Below, one piece after another: positions 58,560-64,000 of a stretch of 64,000 nucleotides of DNA. The notes under the pieces are model-generated. The model made no database searches. It worked only from the letters and a program-made list of their open reading frames with translations, and was not told the origin of the DNA. How positions within the stretch are numbered: the stretch's first letter is position 1; each line of letters starts with the position of its first letter. The stretch is from contig CM040128.1 of assembly GCA_022559845.1 (NCBI GenBank), forward strand, positions 225,851,643 through 225,915,642. Reading direction: 5' to 3'. The stretch is from Amorphophallus konjac (Eukaryota > Streptophyta > Magnoliopsida > Alismatales > Araceae). The position numbers were made by a program, and so were the translations under genes.

Positions 58560-60233
58560 GGTCGTTCACTAGACCATTTCTTGACCAGGTGGTCGTGTAC
58601 TAGACCGTTTGGAACCAGGATTCCAGAAAATATCGGTAAGTGCTCTCTAGACAATTGGGTTTTAATGGTACAACTAACTCGACGTCATAGTGGGAATATT
58701 AGACTCACGGAGACTTATGGAGGCCTTGAAACATAATCCTCTAATCCGATAGAAGGAATATCCGACGGAGAGGTTCATAAGTCTAAGAGAGGGTGCCTAT
58801 AAGTGCAAAGTATAACTAATGATCACATACCGGGGTATATGCCATGTACTTAAGAAAATGACTCATAGATGAGAAAAGATCATGATAAAACAGTGATAAA
58901 GCACTCGTGAATCCAGTTCATCTACTACTTGAAATATGCATTTAGTACAAGAGTATATGATTTTGGCATGAAATTAACATAAGTTTAAAAAAAATTTCAA
59001 GTGCATAAAGAATCATGAAACTATCTGGGATAAACCATCATTATGACCAAGTATAGGAAAACCAGGTTTAATACTAGGTCAAGTTTTAAATAGCTAGGCT
59101 TATCATACATAAATTAGGGCCATTCTGCATTATGTTTCGGGTTAACATTAACACAGAACTCAGAAACAAAAGTTGTCGCTTCAAGGACCGTTATACATAG
59201 GCTAGCGGTCTATCGTAGGACCGCTAGTTATTCCAAGCGATCTTTAGGAAGACCATTTCTTCCTCTGTAGCAGACATACATTAAAAATTAAAGTTCACGC
59301 CTATTTTAGAGCAATAAAAGTCATGAAAATGATATATAATATTTAATGAACATGCCAGAAGAAAGTAGGCAAAGAATATGCATAGGAGAATGTAAATTAA
59401 GTGAAAATTTCATCTTTTCCATTAAAGGCTAGGTTTATGCATGAAAATGAACTAACCACTAAAACACAAAATACTCTATGTACAATGCATGAAATCATCT
59501 CGGAATTGAGGGCTTTTACTCCTAAGATCATGTTTAAGCCGTTCATGAGATAACTTACCTCTAGTCTTGTCCTTAAACTTTGAATTTAGGGCTGGAAATT
59601 AACCCAAGTTCTGCTTGTTCAGAACTGAATCAACAACTTCGTGGCCTTCTAACTTCTGATCCTCTTCACCTATGACCACAAAATTTGGAGGGTAAGAAGA
59701 GGGTACTAACAAGAACAAATAACTCTAAAGAACCCCTATATAATTACCTCGTTTAGGGCTTCTAACTTACTAATCAATCTAGCCCGGTCACACAATTTCC
59801 TGAGTTACTTGTGTTGAATCAGCAACTTTAGGTGCCTCTAGCACCTTGTGGGCTTGATCTCCTAGAATGAGATTTTGAGGGTAGTTAGACCTTAGTATTA
59901 TGAACAAATTTTTCTAAAGAACCTACCTCAAATTCGTCCTCCTTACCTTAGTTGCACTCGAGCCAAACGTAAGGGTCGCGCATGTTAGTTCTAAGATTTA
60001 TTTATAGGTTTAGATAGGGTTTTGAGGATTAGAACGAACTTAGAGTTCAAATTATGTCACCAATTCGATCCTCAAGCACTTTAGACTCATCTATATAAGA
60101 GATAACTTCAATCCTAGATGATTAGGATGCCAAAGTTCCCATCTTTTCATGCCTTCTTCCATTCACAGAATGTGCAGCTAGTAGCGGTCTAGTGTTAGAC
60201 CGTTTTCGTCTTCAAGAGGTCACCCGATAGACC
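58560..60233. repeat. Hairpins of block B
   Basis: Short inverted repeats at places like those in element A, with a different stem word: GGTC/GACC at 58,560-58,575 and 58,591-58,606, TGGAA/TTCCA at 58,610-58,625, CTAGCGGTC/GACCGCTAG at 59,202-59,227 (9-bp stem, 8-nt loop), CGGTCTA/TAGACCG at 60,185-60,202 and GGTC/GACC at 60,218-60,233. The sequence between them is AT-rich and non-coding. Confidence 0.75.
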
Positions 60234-60960
60234 ATTTTTTTGGCTTTGGCGCCGAATTTGATTGAATTCAAACTCTTCCTATTATTTATTCGTTTATCTA
60301 TCCATTTAAGGAGTAATTATCCCCTTAAATTCTATAAATACACTAATTTAAGTTTGTAGAATATGGGCCAAACCTTATGGGCTTGGTTTTAGGTCTTTTG
60401 GGTTTATTTAAATGGGCTGGTTAATTGGTCTTAGTTAAAAGGCTAAGCTAATTGATAAATATTGGGCCTTATTATTTGGTTTTGGATTAACCCAAATTCT
60501 TTTAATGGTCCATTGATCTCTAGAAAATCTTAAAAAATCTAAATAAATTATAGAAAATTCTAAAATATCATATACAAAATTTTGGAGTATTACACATGAT
60601 AGTTAGGTGCGATAGATAAACATAGATCCAGAGGGGGGGTGAATGGATCTTTTAAAGAGTTTTGACCAATTAAAAATTCGTATGAAATGATTAGCACAAG
60701 ATCAGTGGATAATTGCTCAAACATAAAAGATGCAAACCCAATTAAACTCTAGAACATGAATAATCAATCAGATCACGGTCCTAGCATGCATCTAGCGGAA
60801 GCAAGCAATCAAACAAACCACTGCATAAGGGATTTTTTAGGTGGTTTGGTCCACAGACCTACGTCCACCCCTCACTCCCAACCGGAGTGAGGCTTACACT
60901 AGCAATCAGCTAGAAAGTAGACTCAGTCTGCAAACAAGTTGCTGCCACATAGCTTGATCA

Positions 60961-61268
60961 GGGGAACAACCTCCCCTCTTCCTCCTAACCGGAGGGACAC
61001 CCCAAGTGAGTCCCAGCCACTTGGAAACCAGAGACACAGTCTCTCTTCCTCCAGACCAGGAGGGAATACCTGGACTTGCAATCCACAAGACCAGAACCGG
61101 AGGACCAATCCTCCCTTCCTCCAAACCGGAGGAAACCCACAAGGGACTCCCAGCCACTTGCAACCTAGAGGTCTCGGACCTCCCTTCCTCCCAGCCGGAG
61201 GGAAACAACCAATGACACCCAGTCAAAGGCAACCAGAGACGCAAGTCTCTCTTCCTCCAAACCAGAGG
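60961..61268. repeat. Five paired-hairpin modules in block D
   Basis: A near-constant hairpin CCTCC/GGAGG (60,981-60,995; 61,049-61,063; 61,118-61,132; 61,187-61,201; 61,254-61,268, the last shortened) alternates with a hairpin whose stem changes: GGGGA/TCCCC (60,961-60,976), GAGAC/GTCTC (61,031-61,043), GGAGG/CCTCC (61,099-61,114), GAGGTC/GACCTC (61,168-61,182), GAGAC/GTCTC (61,236-61,249). Period about 69 bp. Confidence 0.88.
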
Positions 61269-61674
61269 GAACCCGACCTCACACTAGAGGATCGGAAGAA
61301 CAACTAGTGAATAGTTAAAAGGAAAAACAAAAACGCAGCAACAGAAAGCTGGAAAAATGAAATGCACAAAAGCTCTCGCAGGAGTAAACTGGGTTGGATC
61401 TGATCCAAGGTCTAGTGAAGATAGCAAGACTTCTCTTCTTCTTCACGAGCTCTCCATCTCTCTTTCTCTTTCTTTTTCTTCTTCTGCTCTCTCACAATCT
61501 CACAGTACGATCTCTCTTCCTCTTTCCTTCTCGAGCTCTCTTCTTTCTTTCTACTACTCTTTCTGCTTCTGTTTTCTTCTTCTATCACTCTCTGCTCTCA
61601 CTTCTTCTTCTTCACTCACAGTCTCGATCAGCCCTCTTCTGTTCTTGTCAGTCACCTTCTGAAGAAGACATCTT

Positions 61675-61686
61675 CTATATATATAG
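61675..61686 (-). promoter_or_regulatory. TATA box of block D
   Basis: CTATATATATAG on both strands, upstream of the hairpin modules in element sense. Confidence 0.5.
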
Positions 61687-61847
61687 CAGCAACTTAAGGC
61701 GTGTGCTTTCCACTTCTCCCGCCCAAGTGATGCTACCATGTGTCAGCATCTCAGCTCCTTGGATCACGTGCCAGGTGCCCACCTCGAGTCACGTGCTCAG
61801 ACACATTAACCTCGTCCAACAATCCTGTCAGTTAATTAGTTGAAGAC

Positions 61848-64000
61848 TATCATGCCTCGACGCGGAATATCGGGACGTACAGTCAGAAACTAGCTAGAAA
61901 GCAAATAAATATTCTAAACTAAACAATTACACAATGCTAAGGAAAGATACAAATCTATTGATCAAGATGATTCCAAATCATTACAATAACCAACACTGCT
62001 AATACACGATCAAACATGACTTCCAATCTGAATTCTAATACAATAACTGACTCCAAGAGTAACAAGTGCTAACCCAACTCTAAGGAAATAACAAGAGGTA
62101 ACCAACCATGCCAACTCGGCATCTACTACAAGTACACTCAAGAGATATCACTCCTGCCCTTCCCCATCGGTATGCGCATCGTCACCTGAATAGTCTGAAA
62201 GGGGGGAAACAACAACTATGAGCTGACGCTCAGTAGGAAATAACATGCTAGTTTACGTGATTAACAAGTTAATTACATTTTCATATGCAATGCTAAGAAA
62301 TGAAATAAATGACGATACAAATAAACAGCGAAATACAAAGATCTTGCAAGGTCAAGAAATATAATGATGACAAGAGATAACAAGATTACAAGTACAAGAA
62401 TTTACAACAAGAGATAGTAATAAAGAATTGAGAATTGGCCAACAAGCAAGTATTTTAAACATCATTTCAAGCATGATCAAGTAACAAGAGTAACAAGAGA
62501 TTTTTCATGTCATAGACGTAACAAGCTAGTCAAGTACTCGGTGCAATGCCTCACCATGTCATTAACATCCCATGGGCTCACTAACTTTCGGGCGCTCTCC
62601 CCAGGACCAGACCGGGCCCTTACGGTGCGTTGGCATCGATTTATTGGATACAAGATCCCACGATTATCTAGACATTCAGTCAAGTTATATGGCCAATTTA
62701 ATCAGAGGAATTACTGCCACAAGTATGAGATTGAAGGACTAACTTGTCCTTGGATTCACTAAAACAAAAACTCGGTTATACGGTCACTTTGGGCCGCATT
62801 ACAGGAATTGGACCAAAACTTGGTTCACGGGGTCAAGAAAGAACGGCTGACAGTGTACCATTCAAGTGTGTAAGCAATCCATTCTACTGGAGTAATAATG
62901 ACTAAAATAGCAACTTAACAATCAATTTAATCCTAATTACCAAGTTAATATATTAAAGATTATCTATTATCATTTGCATTTAGCCAATTGCCAAAAAGCG
63001 GATTCAAGATGATGAGATAAGGAACAAGCTCGTACAGGAATGAAATAACATGCATTAACAGAAATCTAGTTACATAATTAACCACTAATTGTGTGGGTTT
63101 CTATTTAACCATTGTATACGTTGAAATGAAGATGATAAACGGCATGTTTTTACACTATGTTTGCATGTAGGGACCAATGTTAATTGAAATCAAAGGGGTA
63201 CATGAATAGGTCATTAGATCCTCAAAAATATAGTTTTCAATTGGGCTAAGTTGAATGGGTTGATCCCCTAATGATCCGGATCGATCCTCGGGTCAAAAAC
63301 ATCTTTTACCGGGTCTTACAGCACGTGGGTCGACCCATTGGGTCGACCCCTGGAAATTTCCAGGCATGGGTCGACCCATTGGGTCGACCCTTGGAGGTTC
63401 CAGGGAGCTGGCCTGGCATGGGTCGACCCATTGGTCGACCCCTACAGTGTGGGTCGACCCCATGGGTCGACCCATGCAAAGCAGAAATCTTCTGCTTGCT
63501 GGGTGGTATGGGTCGACCCATGGGGTCGAACCCTGGGTTTCCAGACAAGAACGGGCTTCCGAAAATCATGAAAAACTCCACGATTTGGGGTCTAAATGGG
63601 TTGGGATCTTAACCACATGATCTAGGGTTCTTAATAGACATACTAGGGTCATAAAACACGAGTTTTGAAACATGAATTTCAACAGAAATCAAATGAATCA
63701 CAACCTATTCTATGATGAACACATGAAGACCTAGTTCTTGACATGCTTCTACTAAATCGTATGGTTCTCTCAATATATACAACAAAATTTGGGACTTCTT
63801 ATATCAAAAGAAAGCTAACTTAATGCTGATTCTAACCATGTATGATATACTATATGTGGATCTAGATATCCAACTCAAAAACAGCTCGAAAATCATGCTT
63901 CTACTTGAAGAACATACCATAAATCAAGCCTAAACATGCTCTTACTTCGATCCAAAATTCTCTAAACATGCTCAATAAAATTTGGGGCTTTCTACACCAA
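61848..64000 (-). mobile_element. Tekay-type LTR, incomplete at window end (block E)
   Basis: Plus-strand start TATCATGCCTCGACGCGG corresponds to TGTCACGCCCCGAGAGCGG of element A with transitions. CGCTCAGTAGGAAATAACATG at 62,226 matches 36,248, and CCCATGGGCTCACTAACTTTCGGGCG near 62,570 matches 36,611. No coding content. It carries the SalI-like palindrome array and extends beyond 64,000. Confidence 0.65.
63327..63533. repeat. GGGTCGACCC palindrome array in block E
   Basis: Ten copies of the 10-bp palindrome GGGTCGACCC (two imperfect) in five pairs, each pair 3-4 nt apart: 63,327/63,340, 63,368/63,381, 63,420/63,433, 63,451/63,464, 63,510/63,523. Because each half is self-complementary, a pair can fold as two small or one larger hairpin. 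Between them are CCTGGAAATTTCCAGG (63,349-63,364) and GCAGAA/TTCTGC (63,481-63,495), also perfect inverted repeats. Confidence 0.93.

Larger units (their letters stand above)
35790..60594 (-). mobile_element. Diverged Tekay-type solo LTR (block B), split twice
   Basis: About 3.15 kb in three pieces: 35,790-35,915, 46,398-47,018 and 58,190-60,594. Plus-strand ends TGTCACGCCCC and GAGTATTACA correspond to the termini of the young Tekay LTR (TGTCACGCCCC and GGTTGCTACA). Interior similarity is clear around 58,650-58,870 against 37,160-37,380. The minus-strand TATA-type box is near 60,009-60,017. It received the Tekay element A and the Sirevirus. No primer site or polypurine tract adjoins it, so I call it a solo LTR. 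No clean TSD is visible. Confidence 0.6.
60597..61850 (-). mobile_element. Sirevirus-like LTR, shortened (block D)
   Basis: Minus-strand relative of the Sirevirus LTRs: GGATGGTTCGA-type region near 60,840-60,900, five hairpin modules, TATATATA box at 61,675-61,686 and an ACGTGATCC stretch near 61,760. About 1.25 kb, lacking the U3 word array. Left end TGATAGTTAGG at 60,597 is clear. The right end is ambiguous by a few bases because TATCA is shared with block E. No TSD was found. The open frames inside are compositional. Confidence 0.65.

Noticed and set aside
60906..61307. 112- and 122-codon frames in block D
   Set aside because: They follow the 69-bp hairpin repeats in opposite directions; not maintained in the related LTRs.
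60592..61856. Target duplication around block D and terminal repeat TGATAGT/ACTATCA
   Set aside because: Five-base flanks ACACA and TGCCT do not match, and the last bases (TATCA) can equally be the start of block E, so neither is claimed.
63293..63620. Frames rich in GRPMGSTH or WVDP; also a possible CRISPR-like array
   Set aside because: Translations of the GGGTCGACCC palindrome array. Repeat units are too short, spacers irregular and the context is a plant LTR, so it is not a CRISPR array.

Overview
This window looks like flowering-plant nuclear DNA made almost entirely of transposable elements. I found no host gene, rRNA, tRNA or CRISPR array. The evidence is Ty3/Gypsy and Ty1/Copia elements with initiator-tRNA-Met primer sites (TGGTATCAGAGC), an L1-like LINE with a C-terminal RNase H, hAT-type elements with 8-bp target duplications, a CACTA remnant, and pol genes broken mostly by transition-type stop codons. 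The species cannot be named from the sequence.

Nest 1 (1-23,850) is at least five layers deep. An old minus-strand chromovirus (1-997 and 21,430-23,850) was split by a minus-strand LINE (998-21,430). The LINE was hit by a non-autonomous Gypsy element (1,301-7,560, TSD TACAC) and by a hAT-like element (7,946-16,758, TSD CTTGGCAG). The hAT carries a Tat-lineage Gypsy element (8,124-16,117). That element has lost gag, protease and reverse transcriptase. In their place, fused exactly at its primer-binding site, is a tandem array of a TRIM-like mini-retrotransposon.

Nest 2 (24,048-34,480) is a GT/GA microsatellite and purine-rich minisatellite interrupted by a second copy of the non-autonomous Gypsy family (24,593-34,182, TSD GAGGG). 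That copy contains a Sirevirus-like solo LTR (27,240-29,621, TSD GGAAC) and a 665-bp hAT MITE (31,600-32,264, TSD CCCTCAGC).

Nest 3 (34,481-64,000) is a head-to-tail run of diverged Tekay/Del-type LTRs on the minus strand (blocks C, B and E). Block B is split by a young, nearly complete Tekay element (35,916-46,392, TSD AGTAA) and by a Sirevirus (47,019-58,184). A Sirevirus-like LTR (block D) lies between B and E.

The most unusual structure is inside the LTRs. Every Tekay-type LTR block carries clusters of short inverted repeats, but the stem sequence differs by family: ACGCC/GGCGT in A, GGTC/GACC in B, GCGGTC/GACCGC in C and GGGTCGACCC in E. The Sirevirus LTRs carry repeated double-hairpin modules, in which a near-constant hairpin sits beside one whose stem changes from module to module while pairing is kept. 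Pairing appears conserved while sequence is not. Element boundaries given with TSDs are read directly from the sequence; clade names come from recognised protein motifs; functional ideas about the hairpins are inference.
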